This document shows, piece by piece, positions 1-5,834 of a stretch of DNA of 5,834 nt. A program made the position numbers and the translations under genes. Origin of the DNA: Thermodesulfatator atlanticus (GTDB taxonomy: Bacteria > Desulfobacterota > Thermodesulfobacteria > Thermodesulfobacteriales > Thermodesulfatatoraceae); contig DROK01000213.1 in the NCBI GenBank assembly GCA_011321895.1, forward strand, positions 1 to 5,834, read 5' to 3'. The stretch's first letter is position 1; each line of letters begins with the position of its first letter. The notes under the pieces were generated by a model. That model ran no database searches. It was not told where the DNA came from and worked only from the letters and a program-made list of their open reading frames with translations.

Positions 1-828
1 AAAGGCATATTCTCCCGTATGATCTTTATCACCCGTGTAGGCATAAGAGACTACTAACATGAGGTGTTCGTTTGGCATGTAGGCTATATGAGCTTCCCAC
101 ATGGCATGGGTTCGTATGTCTTGATCATCAACCTCGGTATCAACTTTGGCTTCATATTCCCAACCCACGATAAACTTTTTCAAAATCACTGTTTCGATAT
201 TTCCAAAGAATACGGTATCCCGATCGTCTCCAAACCCGAGAACACCCCTGACAATACCTTTAGTAAAAAGAAGTCCTGCGTTTAACATCACAGGAACAGG
301 TAAGTCAGGAAACATCTTGGTTGCTACGATGTAATAATCTATGTCACTGTCATCGTCAGCCCCAACTTTATCTGGATCTAAGTTGGTATCTTTATAAATG
401 GCACCCACAGAAAGCGCGGGTAAAAATTTCATGTTGAAATCGCCTTCTTTTATCAGGTTTACTTTGACAGAAAGATTGTCTTTTCCTACGTTTTTGAGGT
501 TTTCAATATCTACATATTCGTGACTGTAGCCAAGCTCGATGCGATTAAAAAGGCTGATATTGGCCCCGATGGCAAGCCAATCAATCCGTCCGACAGGCTT
601 ATTATCATATAAGCCAACTTTCCAAATGCCGATCTGGGGATAACCGATAAAGTTGGTGTCCATCAACCCTTTGTTGTCCTTAATAGGGTTTGTCACGTAA
701 GCGAAAGGATTCAAAGCGCATCCTCCCACCCCTTCCGCGTTGGTTAAGGGTGGTCCTGCCCAAACCTTGCTTCCTAACCAGAAAGCCCAGCCTAACAAAA
801 ACAGAAGGACAGCCAAAAATTTCTTCAT
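1..828 (-). CDS. DUF3034 family outer membrane beta-barrel-like protein (3' end cut by window edge)
   Basis: The frame stays open for 276 codons from ATG at 826-828 to the left edge, so the C-terminus is missing. It begins with a Sec signal peptide (MKK, hydrophobic residues 4-19, likely cleavage after VWA at residue 24). The mature part starts with a PPLTNAEGVGG-type segment (26-36) and then shows alternating polar/hydrophobic strands typical of a small beta-barrel. Blocks resembling DUF3034 from memory are GANISLFNRIELGYS (88-102), LPALSVGAIYK (136-146), DIDYYIVATKMF (162-173), GVLGFGDD (195-202) and the final EAHIAYMPNEHLMLVVSYAY strand pair (245-264). The family is exported and of unknown function; I expect only a few further strands beyond the edge. 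The start is fixed by an AAGGAGG Shine-Dalgarno five bases upstream. The gene has its own promoter and is clearly lower in GC than its neighbours. Another small porin-like family is the main alternative. Confidence 0.75.
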   Translation of the reverse strand, partial: MKKFLAVLLFLLGWAFWLGSKVWAGPPLTNAEGVGGCALNPFAYVTNPIKDNKGLMDTNFIGYPQIGIWKVGLYDNKPVGRIDWLAIGANISLFNRIELGYSHEYVDIENLKNVGKDNLSVKVNLIKEGDFNMKFLPALSVGAIYKDTNLDPDKVGADDDSDIDYYIVATKMFPDLPVPVMLNAGLLFTKGIVRGVLGFGDDRDTVFFGNIETVILKKFIVGWEYEAKVDTEVDDQDIRTHAMWEAHIAYMPNEHLMLVVSYAYTGDKDHTGEYAF

Positions 829-833
829 AAAAC

Positions 834-840
834 CCTCCTT
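834..840 (-). promoter_or_regulatory. Shine-Dalgarno of the DUF3034 gene
   Basis: The minus strand reads AAGGAGG, then GTTTT, then ATG at 828. It is a full-strength ribosome binding site with five-base spacing; it fixes the start and suggests strong translation. Confidence 0.85.
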
Positions 841-854
841 TTAAATAGATTTTT

Positions 855-887
855 TAAGATAATTGAAATTGATTAGCAATAATCTTA
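855..887 (-). promoter_or_regulatory. Imperfect inverted repeat in the leader of the DUF3034 gene (operator or hairpin)
   Basis: On the plus strand TAAGATAATTG (855-865) is mirrored by CAATAATCTTA (877-887), with 10 of 11 positions complementary around an 11-base centre. It lies between the predicted transcription start near 909 and the ribosome binding site. It could be a protein operator or a weak AU-rich RNA hairpin in the 5' leader. The GATAAT at 858-863 recalls Fur-box hexamers, but the full 19-base Fur consensus is not met. No binding protein can be named. Confidence 0.5.
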
Positions 888-901
888 GAAGATCAGCAAT
901 A
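871..901 (-). repeat. Tandem 11-base direct repeat with 20-base period downstream of the promoter
   Basis: On the minus strand TATTGCTGATC (901-891) and TATTGCTAATC (881-871) match at 10 of 11 positions and are offset by exactly 20 bases, about two turns of B-DNA. Both fall just downstream of the predicted transcription start, where a repressor could block the polymerase. The second copy overlaps the dyad at 855-887. A pair of regulator half-sites is the natural reading, but that is inference. Confidence 0.5.
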
Positions 902-915
902 TTCAGTTAAAAGGG

Positions 916-944
916 ATTATGAAAAAGAGTGATCAAAATGTCAA
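916..944 (-). promoter_or_regulatory. Sigma-70-type promoter of the DUF3034 gene
   Basis: The minus strand has a perfect -35 box TTGACA (944-939), a 17-base spacer and a -10 box CATAAT (921-916), differing from TATAAT at one base. Transcription should start near 909, giving a leader of about 80 bases before the ATG at 828. The surroundings are AT-rich, and the spacer contains TGATCA. It is the only strong promoter match I found in the window. Confidence 0.8.
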
Positions 945-1076
945 GAAAAATCGAACATGGTTTTTGACTTTTTTAGTATACATTTGATTTTCAAAAGAAT
1001 TGATCAAAAGATGAAGCAAAAATTGATTAAAGCAGGATAAGCTGAAAAACTCGGGAGATTTAGGCCTTAAAAATGT

Positions 1077-2708
1077 CTAAAATGGTTCTTGGGCGCGCCA
1101 GAGGATGGTGTCTTTGCGGTAGACGGTGTCATTTTTGCGGGGATATTCCACCATGAAGTGGGTGCCGCGGCTTTCTTTACGCCTAAGGGCGCATTCAATG
1201 ACCAGCTTGGCTATGTGGGCGATGTTGCGCAGTTCGATGAAGTCCGCCGTTAAGATGTAGGCCCAGTAGTGGGCTTCGATTTCTTCCAGGATGGTCTGAA
1301 GCCTCTTTTTGGCCAGGCGCAGCCGCTGTTCCGTCCGTACGATGCCGACGTAGTTCCACATAAGGCGCCTGATGGCGTCCCAGTTGTGCGAAATAAGGAC
1401 CTTCTCTTCCATGTCCACGGCCCCACCCGGGTCCCAGGCGGGAACCGCTGGAAAAGAAAATTTACGGTAAAAAGGCCACTCCTTGCGCACGTGGGTAGCA
1501 GCCAGGTGGGCAAAGGCCAGGCCTTCAAGCAGGGAATTGGAGGCCAAACGGTTGGCCCCGTGGAGCCCGGTGCAGGTGCATTCGCCCAGGGCGTAAAGCC
1601 CCTTGATGTCCGTATGGCCAAAGCGGTCCGTGACCACTCCTCCGCAAAAATAATGGGCGGCGGGTACCACCGGGATCGGTTCCCGGGTAATGTCGATACC
1701 AAAACGGAGGCAGGTCTCGTAAATATAGGGGAAGCGCGAGAGGATAAAACTCTTCGGTTTATGGGAAATGTCTAGATAAACACATTCTTTGCCGCTCTTT
1801 TTCAACTCAAAATCAATGGCCCGGGCCACGATATCCCGGGGGGCCAGCTCTTTCCTTTCGGGATCATACTTGTGCATGAAAGGTTTGCCGTATGGGTCAA
1901 GCAGAATGGCCCCTTCACCCCGGAGGGCTTCGGAGATCAGGAAATTTTTGGCCTTGGGGTGATAGAGACAGGTGGGGTGGAACTGGACAAATTCCAGGTT
2001 GGCCACCCGACAACCAGCCCGGTAAGCCAGGGCGATTCCGTCGCCGGTGGCCACGTCCGCGTTACTGGTATAAAGGTATACTTTGCCCGCACCCCCGGTG
2101 GCCAAAACAGTTACTTTGGCCAGATAGGTGTCGATGACGCCGGTGTCTTCTACCAGCACGTAAGCCCCCAGACACCGTTCGTGCCCCAGGACTTCTTTGG
2201 GACAGCCCCGGTAGACTTTACAGAGGGTGATGAGGTCAACGGCCAGGTGCCCTTCTTTGATCTCTATATTAGGATGGTTTCGGGCGTGCTCCAGCAGGAC
2301 CTTTTCTACCTCACGGCCGGTATGATCCTCCACGTGTACAATCCGACGCCGCGAATGGCCCCCTTCCAGGGTGAGGTGTAATTTTTCAGGATTCTGGGGG
2401 TCTCTGGTAAAGGGGACCCCGAGTTCCAGAAGTTCCTGGATCCTTTCCGGGGCCTGACGTACCACCAAGGAGACGATCTCTTCCTTACACAGTCCGTCTC
2501 CGGTACGAAGGGTGTCGGCGATGTGGAGTTCAAAGGAATCGTCTTCCCCCAAAACGCAGGCGATACCCCCCTGGGCCAGGGTGGTGTTGGCGTCTTCGGC
2601 CCTTTTTTTGGTGATGATGGTGACCCGGCCCAGGTCTGCCACTTTGAGCGCAAAAGACAGACCAGCGATCCCTGAGCCAATCACCAAAAAATCGGTTAAA
2701 TGGGTCAT
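1077..2708 (-). CDS. nadB: L-aspartate oxidase
   Basis: A cytoplasmic FAD enzyme that oxidises L-aspartate to iminoaspartate, the first step of de novo NAD synthesis; NadA then condenses the product with dihydroxyacetone phosphate to quinolinate. In anaerobes fumarate can replace oxygen as electron acceptor. The 543 residues match the usual length. The FAD dinucleotide fold starts at once with GSGIAG (11-16). The TTLAQGGIA block (42-50), LEGGHSRRRIVH (114-125), FVQFHPT (240-246), APRDIVARA (289-297), PAAHYFCGG (349-357) and HGANRLASNSLLEG (383-396) are all present. Residues equivalent to the E. coli active site appear intact: E115, H244, R291, H352 and R387. A helical C-terminal domain (about 430-520) completes the fold. 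The ATG overlaps the apgM stop as TAATG and has only a weak GAAGAA two bases upstream, so translation is probably coupled. nadA and nadC are not in the window. Fumarate reductase flavoprotein is excluded by the NadB-specific blocks. Confidence 0.96.
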   Translation of the reverse strand: MTHLTDFLVIGSGIAGLSFALKVADLGRVTIITKKRAEDANTTLAQGGIACVLGEDDSFELHIADTLRTGDGLCKEEIVSLVVRQAPERIQELLELGVPFTRDPQNPEKLHLTLEGGHSRRRIVHVEDHTGREVEKVLLEHARNHPNIEIKEGHLAVDLITLCKVYRGCPKEVLGHERCLGAYVLVEDTGVIDTYLAKVTVLATGGAGKVYLYTSNADVATGDGIALAYRAGCRVANLEFVQFHPTCLYHPKAKNFLISEALRGEGAILLDPYGKPFMHKYDPERKELAPRDIVARAIDFELKKSGKECVYLDISHKPKSFILSRFPYIYETCLRFGIDITREPIPVVPAAHYFCGGVVTDRFGHTDIKGLYALGECTCTGLHGANRLASNSLLEGLAFAHLAATHVRKEWPFYRKFSFPAVPAWDPGGAVDMEEKVLISHNWDAIRRLMWNYVGIVRTEQRLRLAKKRLQTILEEIEAHYWAYILTADFIELRNIAHIAKLVIECALRRKESRGTHFMVEYPRKNDTVYRKDTILWRAQEPF

Positions 2709-3934
2709 TATTCTTCGGGAAGCCTTGGTTCTCGTTCCAGAAAATGACTCAGAAGTTTCTCACCGTTATCAAAAAAGAGCCCGGTCTCGCTCGCACTTTT
2801 TTCGTGATAACCCGTGGCCCGTTTTACCTGAGGGTTACGCGAGTCGTAGATGGCAAAGGGGACGGGTTTAGAGGCGTGGGTGCGCAAAGAAAGCGGGGTG
2901 TAGTGGTCTGTAACTACCATAAGTCGGTGGTCCCCGATTTGAGCGGTGGTTTCTTCAAGGACGGTGCGCACCACGTACCGGTCGAAATCCTGGATCGCCT
3001 TTATCTTTAATTCTAAGGAACCCTCGTGGCTGGCTTCATCAGGGGCCTCTACGTGGACGAAAACGAAATCCGCCCCCTCTTTGAGGGCGTTGATGGCGGC
3101 CAGCGCCTTACCCTCATAGTTGGTGTCAAGGTATCCGGTCGCTCCGGGGACGTCGATGATTTCGAGCTTGGCGAGCACTCCCAGCCCCCTTATCAGGTCT
3201 ACCGCTGCCACTACCGCCCCTTTAAGGCCCCATTTTTCCTCAAAGGGCTCCAGGCGGGGCATACGTCCCTGTCCCCACGGCCAAAGGGCGTTGGCCGGCA
3301 ATTTGCCCTCCTCCCGGCGCTTACGGTTGATGGGATGTTTGTCGAGAAAGGCCATGGCCTTTAAGAGGAAGTCCCGCAGGATGGGTTCGTTTTCGTAAAC
3401 CAGCCAGGCCTCGTAAATATCCCGCCCCAACAGATCATGAGGCGGGTAGGTCTTTATACCTTCCGGGCCTCCGCGCCACACCAGGATGTGGCGGTAGCTT
3501 TTGCCCGGGTGTAGGAAGAGCTTGTCGCTGGCCAGGTGTTCGTTGAGTTCTTTGATGAGGATATGGGCCTCTTCCGTGGAGATGTGGCCGGCACTGTAGT
3601 CGTACATGATGTACCGGTCTTCCTGTTTTTTGATGGTAACCAGGTTACACCGGAAGGCCACGTCCTCAGGGCGCAAGGAAATGCCCAGGGCGGCGGCTTC
3701 GATGGGCCCTCGCCCGGTATATTGTTCCTCTGGCCGGTAACCCAGAAGGGACATGTTAGCCACGTCACTGCCCGGCTCCATGCCTGGAGGGATGGTCTGC
3801 ACCAACCCCAGGTCACCGTGTTGGGCGATAAAGTCCATCCCGGGAGTAAGCGCTGCTTCAAGCGGTGTCTTGCCGTTCAATTCTTTCAGGGGAAAATCCC
3901 CCATACCGTCACCCACCAAGATGATGTATTTCAT
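2708..3934 (-). CDS. apgM: Cofactor-independent phosphoglycerate mutase, archaeal (ApgM) type
   Basis: A member of the alkaline phosphatase superfamily, 408 residues as usual for ApgM. It is expected to interconvert 3-phosphoglycerate and 2-phosphoglycerate in the cytoplasm with divalent metals and no 2,3-bisphosphoglycerate. The N-terminus has the metal-binding VGDGMGD (7-13, D9). PGSDVANMSLLGY (54-66) carries the candidate nucleophile S62. Further metal ligands are seen in EAPDEASHEG (297-305: D299, H303), VTDHYTP (341-347: D343, H344) and RTHASKPVP (351-359: H353). WPWGQGRMP (218-226) is also typical of the family. Bacterial relatives have in some schemes been called a proposed homoserine kinase, and sequence alone cannot settle that here because no threonine gene lies nearby. 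The ATG overlaps the preceding TGA as ATGA, with GGAGGA seven bases upstream inside the previous gene. Confidence 0.9.
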   Translation of the reverse strand: MKYIILVGDGMGDFPLKELNGKTPLEAALTPGMDFIAQHGDLGLVQTIPPGMEPGSDVANMSLLGYRPEEQYTGRGPIEAAALGISLRPEDVAFRCNLVTIKKQEDRYIMYDYSAGHISTEEAHILIKELNEHLASDKLFLHPGKSYRHILVWRGGPEGIKTYPPHDLLGRDIYEAWLVYENEPILRDFLLKAMAFLDKHPINRKRREEGKLPANALWPWGQGRMPRLEPFEEKWGLKGAVVAAVDLIRGLGVLAKLEIIDVPGATGYLDTNYEGKALAAINALKEGADFVFVHVEAPDEASHEGSLELKIKAIQDFDRYVVRTVLEETTAQIGDHRLMVVTDHYTPLSLRTHASKPVPFAIYDSRNPQVKRATGYHEKSASETGLFFDNGEKLLSHFLEREPRLPEE

Positions 3935-4422
3935 CCTTCGCTCCTCCCCTCCCGCGTTGGCTCTTGCTCTTTTTCGGGCTGTGGTCTTTTTTGGACGTCT
4001 ATTATTTCCACGTCAAAACGCAAAGTTTTCCCGGCCAGGGGGTGGTTAAAGTCAACCACCGCCAGACCTTCTTCTACCTTTTTCAAAACCGCCGGATGCA
4101 CCACCCCGTATTCGTCCTGGAGTTTGATCACCGCCCCCGGGTTTACCCCCTGGGGGACCTTCTCCACGGGGACCAGCTGAAGTTTTTTGGGGTCATAGGG
4201 CCCGTAATGTTCTTGCGGCGGGACCAGGACGGCCACAATCTCCCCGGGGCGATGGCCTATCAGGGCCTTCTCCACTGCTGGCATGAAGTTGCCCGTCCCT
4301 ACTTCTATCCATACCGGCTCTTTGGCGGAATCCACCACTTCTTTTTCAGTGCTTACCCGGTAGCGGATTAAGACCCGATCACCCTCTTCAATGATGGGCC
4401 CCTCAGTCCTTACCTCTTCCAA
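3931..4422 (-). CDS. FKBP-type peptidyl-prolyl cis-trans isomerase, SlyD/SlpA-like
   Basis: A cytoplasmic prolyl isomerase and probable chaperone of 163 residues. The FKBP fold starts near 14 (DRVLIRYRV), followed by VVDSAKEPVWIEVGTG (29-44), AVEKALIGHRPGE (49-61) and VPPQEHYGPYDP (67-78). The insert-in-flap domain characteristic of SlyD/SlpA occupies about 79-122 and leads into DFNHPLAGKTLRFDVEIIDV (124-143). The His/Cys-rich metal-binding tail of E. coli SlyD is absent; residues 145-163 are instead a short charged Lys/Glu/Pro/Arg tail. The start is TTG at 4422: AGGAGGT sits six bases upstream and the next in-frame Met is residue 47, inside the fold. The gene follows the sensor by 37 bases and overlaps apgM by four. 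The tail-coding bases double as the apgM ribosome binding site, so the tail composition may be partly forced by that. Confidence 0.9.
   Translation of the reverse strand: MEEVRTEGPIIEEGDRVLIRYRVSTEKEVVDSAKEPVWIEVGTGNFMPAVEKALIGHRPGEIVAVLVPPQEHYGPYDPKKLQLVPVEKVPQGVNPGAVIKLQDEYGVVHPAVLKKVEEGLAVVDFNHPLAGKTLRFDVEIIDVQKRPQPEKEQEPTREGRSEG
3942..3947 (-). promoter_or_regulatory. Shine-Dalgarno of apgM inside the FKBP gene
   Basis: GGAGGA on the minus strand, seven bases before ATG at 3934, in a purine-rich stretch that also encodes the last residues (EGRSEG) of the FKBP protein. It supports this start and translational coupling. Confidence 0.75.
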
Positions 4423-4428
4423 AGGCCT

Positions 4429-4435
4429 ACCTCCT
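4429..4435 (-). promoter_or_regulatory. Shine-Dalgarno deciding a TTG start for the FKBP gene
   Basis: The minus strand reads AGGAGGT, six bases (AGGCCT), then TTG at 4422. No ATG or GTG is available at a comparable place, so this site decides the start codon. Confidence 0.85.
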
Positions 4436-4459
4436 GCCCGTCTCCCAGGAAAATAATGC

Positions 4460-5827
4460 TCAGGAGGCTTTAGTCAATTCTCGGGAAGCTTCTTTGGGAT
4501 CGACTTTTAGAGGAAGAATGAAATAAAAATTATTCCCCAGGGGGGTGGGTTCATAACCCACCACACCGCCGTGTAATTCGATCACCTTTTTGACAAAGTG
4601 AAGCCCCCGGCCACTGCCCGGTTGCCCCTGGGTGTTAGTCCCCCGCCAACCCTCTTCAAAAATCTTCTGGGCCTCTTCCGGGGGCAGATGGGGCCCGGTG
4701 CTGAAGACGTTAAATTTGACCCCGGGGCGCCCTGGCCCAAAAAAATCCGGGATAATTTCCCGGCCCAAAGAGATGAACTTTACCCTCTTTCCGGTTTCGT
4801 CCGTGACTTCCCGGGTATATTTCAGGGCGTTACTGAAAAGGTTGGCGTAAACCTGGGAGAGAAGCCCCACGTCCACGGCCATCACAAATTCTTCGTCCGG
4901 TACTCCTCCCAAACGGTTATCAATCTTAATACCCGCCTGCTCGAAACGTTTGCGGTATCTTTCAAGCTGGGCTTCGATGACTTCTTTGGCAAACCGACAG
5001 GGCCGTTTTCTCAGGACAAACCGCCCTTTCTCGAAGTGTTCCCGGCGCAGGAGACTCTCTAAGAAGAGACTTACGGTCTCATAATGTTTTTCTATCTGCT
5101 GGTAATGGTTGAGCAGTTCCTGATATAGGTGTTCCAGGGCGCCGGCTACCTTTTCCGGAGAGAAGGTGGGGCGGTTCAGGTTTTCTCTCAGTTCTTTGAT
5201 GAAATCGATCTTTTTCTTTAACCCCCGGAAAAGATAGCGGTAATACATGTTGGGGATGATCACGTTGTGTTCGATGTCCGCCACCAGTTCGTTGACAAAT
5301 TTTATGTGTTCTAAGGTCTGGGTCATTAACAGTTTAATGTGCAGGTTGTAGCCGATCCGGTTGGCGTATTTTTGAAAAAAAAGAAAGTCGTTTTTTTGCA
5401 GGGGCGCCGGAGGGCGGACCTCAAGCATCCCCAGCAGGGGTTTTTCTTGGGGTAGGGCCAGGAGGCTCAAAAGTTTACGGTTTCCCTTAAAAGAAAAAAA
5501 GAAAGAACCGTTTTGGGAAAAGGCCTCTTCCCTTGGGGAAAGATCAGGGACGGCCCGGGGAGGAGAAATGAGGCCCTCTTCGCTGTCAGCCACCAGTAAG
5601 ACCTTATCGTCTTCTTCCACCAGATAGAGCCTGCTCTGACAGGCCAAAAATTCCTTGGGGACCAGGACACAGACCCGGTAAAAGTTTTCCAGAGTGGCGT
5701 ATTCCTGCGCCAGATCAAAAAAGGCCCAGATGGCGTTTACCTGGTCGACGGAAAAGGCGTATTCTTGATATTGCTTCTTTTTGGTCCTTATCCTTTCCCG
5801 GATGACCTCTAAGCTGGTATCCATCAA
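4460..5827 (-). CDS. Soluble sensor histidine kinase-like protein with an N-terminal GAF-like domain (start uncertain)
   Basis: A cytoplasmic two-component sensor kinase with no membrane segment or signal peptide. Residues 25-165 look like a GAF-type sensor domain (FYRVCVLVPKEFL, SRLYLVEEDDKVLLVA, LLGMLEVRPP); its ligand is unknown. The dimerisation and phosphoacceptor helix follows: IEHNVIIP (185-192), where H187 and P192 have the HELRTP spacing of HisKA, although Asn replaces the acidic residue after His. Charged helices (about 200-295) precede an HATPase domain with N box YANLFSNALKYT (327-338), F box IFEEGWRG (389-396) and G2 box GSGRGLHFVKKVIELHGG (404-421). The G1 box reads VFSTGPHLP (374-382), lacking the usual Asp. 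Activity is probable but unproven. The frame is open to the right edge; TTG 5827 and ATG 5824 are possible starts, and neither has a Shine-Dalgarno in the few bases visible, so the N-terminus may extend further. No response regulator is in the window. Confidence 0.82.
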   Translation of the reverse strand: MMDTSLEVIRERIRTKKKQYQEYAFSVDQVNAIWAFFDLAQEYATLENFYRVCVLVPKEFLACQSRLYLVEEDDKVLLVADSEEGLISPPRAVPDLSPREEAFSQNGSFFFSFKGNRKLLSLLALPQEKPLLGMLEVRPPAPLQKNDFLFFQKYANRIGYNLHIKLLMTQTLEHIKFVNELVADIEHNVIIPNMYYRYLFRGLKKKIDFIKELRENLNRPTFSPEKVAGALEHLYQELLNHYQQIEKHYETVSLFLESLLRREHFEKGRFVLRKRPCRFAKEVIEAQLERYRKRFEQAGIKIDNRLGGVPDEEFVMAVDVGLLSQVYANLFSNALKYTREVTDETGKRVKFISLGREIIPDFFGPGRPGVKFNVFSTGPHLPPEEAQKIFEEGWRGTNTQGQPGSGRGLHFVKKVIELHGGVVGYEPTPLGNNFYFILPLKVDPKEASRELTKAS

Positions 5828-5834
5828 GGCAAAT

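Larger units (their letters stand above)
829..1076. other. AT-rich intergenic region between nadB and the DUF3034 gene
   Basis: This 248-base gap contains the promoter, repeats, dyad and ribosome binding site listed separately. The part from about 945 to 1076 is AT-rich and has no recognisable gene or terminator. TGATCAAAA occurs twice on the plus strand (930-938 and 1001-1009), with the related TGATTAAA at 1024-1031. The 1000-1007 site, TTGATCAA, is a perfect 8-base palindrome. Confidence 0.7.

Noticed and set aside
64..334. Short plus-strand open frames near the left edge
   Set aside because: They are antisense to the DUF3034 frame, which has a signal peptide, ribosome binding site and promoter.
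856..886. Full Fur box or FNR site in the DUF3034 leader and promoter
   Set aside because: Only isolated GATAAT and TTGAT elements match; neither the 19-base Fur consensus nor TTGAT-N4-ATCAA is satisfied.
1045..1070. Possible terminator at CTCCCGAG followed by TTTTT, and the AGGCCT palindrome, on the minus strand
   Set aside because: CTC/GAG leaves only a two-base loop and AGGCCT has no loop, so neither forms a usable hairpin.
1269..2381. Two plus-strand open frames of about 168 codons antisense to nadB
   Set aside because: Both lie opposite conserved NadB coding sequence, have no recognisable domain, and fit shadow reading frames.
3536..4180. 214-codon plus-strand open frame across apgM and the FKBP gene
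   Set aside because: It is antisense to two well-recognised genes, has no family resemblance, and arises from the GC-rich codon pattern of the true frames.
4430..4450. CCTG/CAGG hairpin that might mask the FKBP gene ribosome binding site
   Set aside because: The stem is only four base pairs around a nine-base loop, too weak to support as a regulatory structure.
1..5834. CRISPR array, insertion sequence, tRNA or rRNA
   Set aside because: There are no regularly spaced repeats, no transposase or terminal inverted repeats, and no tRNA or rRNA-like segments; nearly all bases lie in the five protein genes.

Overview
The window carries five genes, all read from the minus strand. Four form a tight housekeeping run entering from the right edge: a soluble histidine kinase-like sensor (5827 down to 4460), a SlyD/SlpA-like FKBP prolyl isomerase (4422-3931), an archaeal-type cofactor-independent phosphoglycerate mutase family protein (apgM, 3934-2708) and L-aspartate oxidase (nadB, 2708-1077). 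Junctions are 37 bases, a 4-base ATGA overlap and a 1-base TAATG overlap, so the four are probably one transcript whose promoter lies beyond the right edge.

After a 248-base AT-rich gap (829-1076) comes a separately controlled gene, cut by the left edge, encoding a secreted outer-membrane-type protein of the DUF3034 family. The gap holds a near-consensus sigma-70 promoter (TTGACA, 17 bases, CATAAT), then a tandem 11-base direct repeat and an overlapping imperfect dyad in the predicted 5' leader, and a strong Shine-Dalgarno. This regulatory region is the most interesting part of the window. I see no intrinsic terminator after nadB.

Organism: the outer-membrane protein implies a Gram-negative cell. 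ApgM-type mutase, NadB and a cytoplasmic kinase with an H-N-V-I-I-P H box, with charged Lys/Glu/Arg-rich proteins, suggest an anaerobic and perhaps thermophilic bacterium, for example Thermodesulfobacteriota or another former deltaproteobacterial lineage. This is inference from protein flavour, not a database match. The housekeeping genes are roughly 52-63% GC in lines I counted, whereas the DUF3034 gene is about 38-43%.

Together the operon mixes sensing (kinase), protein folding (FKBP), central carbon metabolism (3-phosphoglycerate/2-phosphoglycerate interconversion, or possibly homoserine phosphorylation) and the first step of NAD synthesis. No direct functional link among them is visible. 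I found no mobile element, CRISPR array, tRNA or rRNA, and no clear novel multi-gene system.
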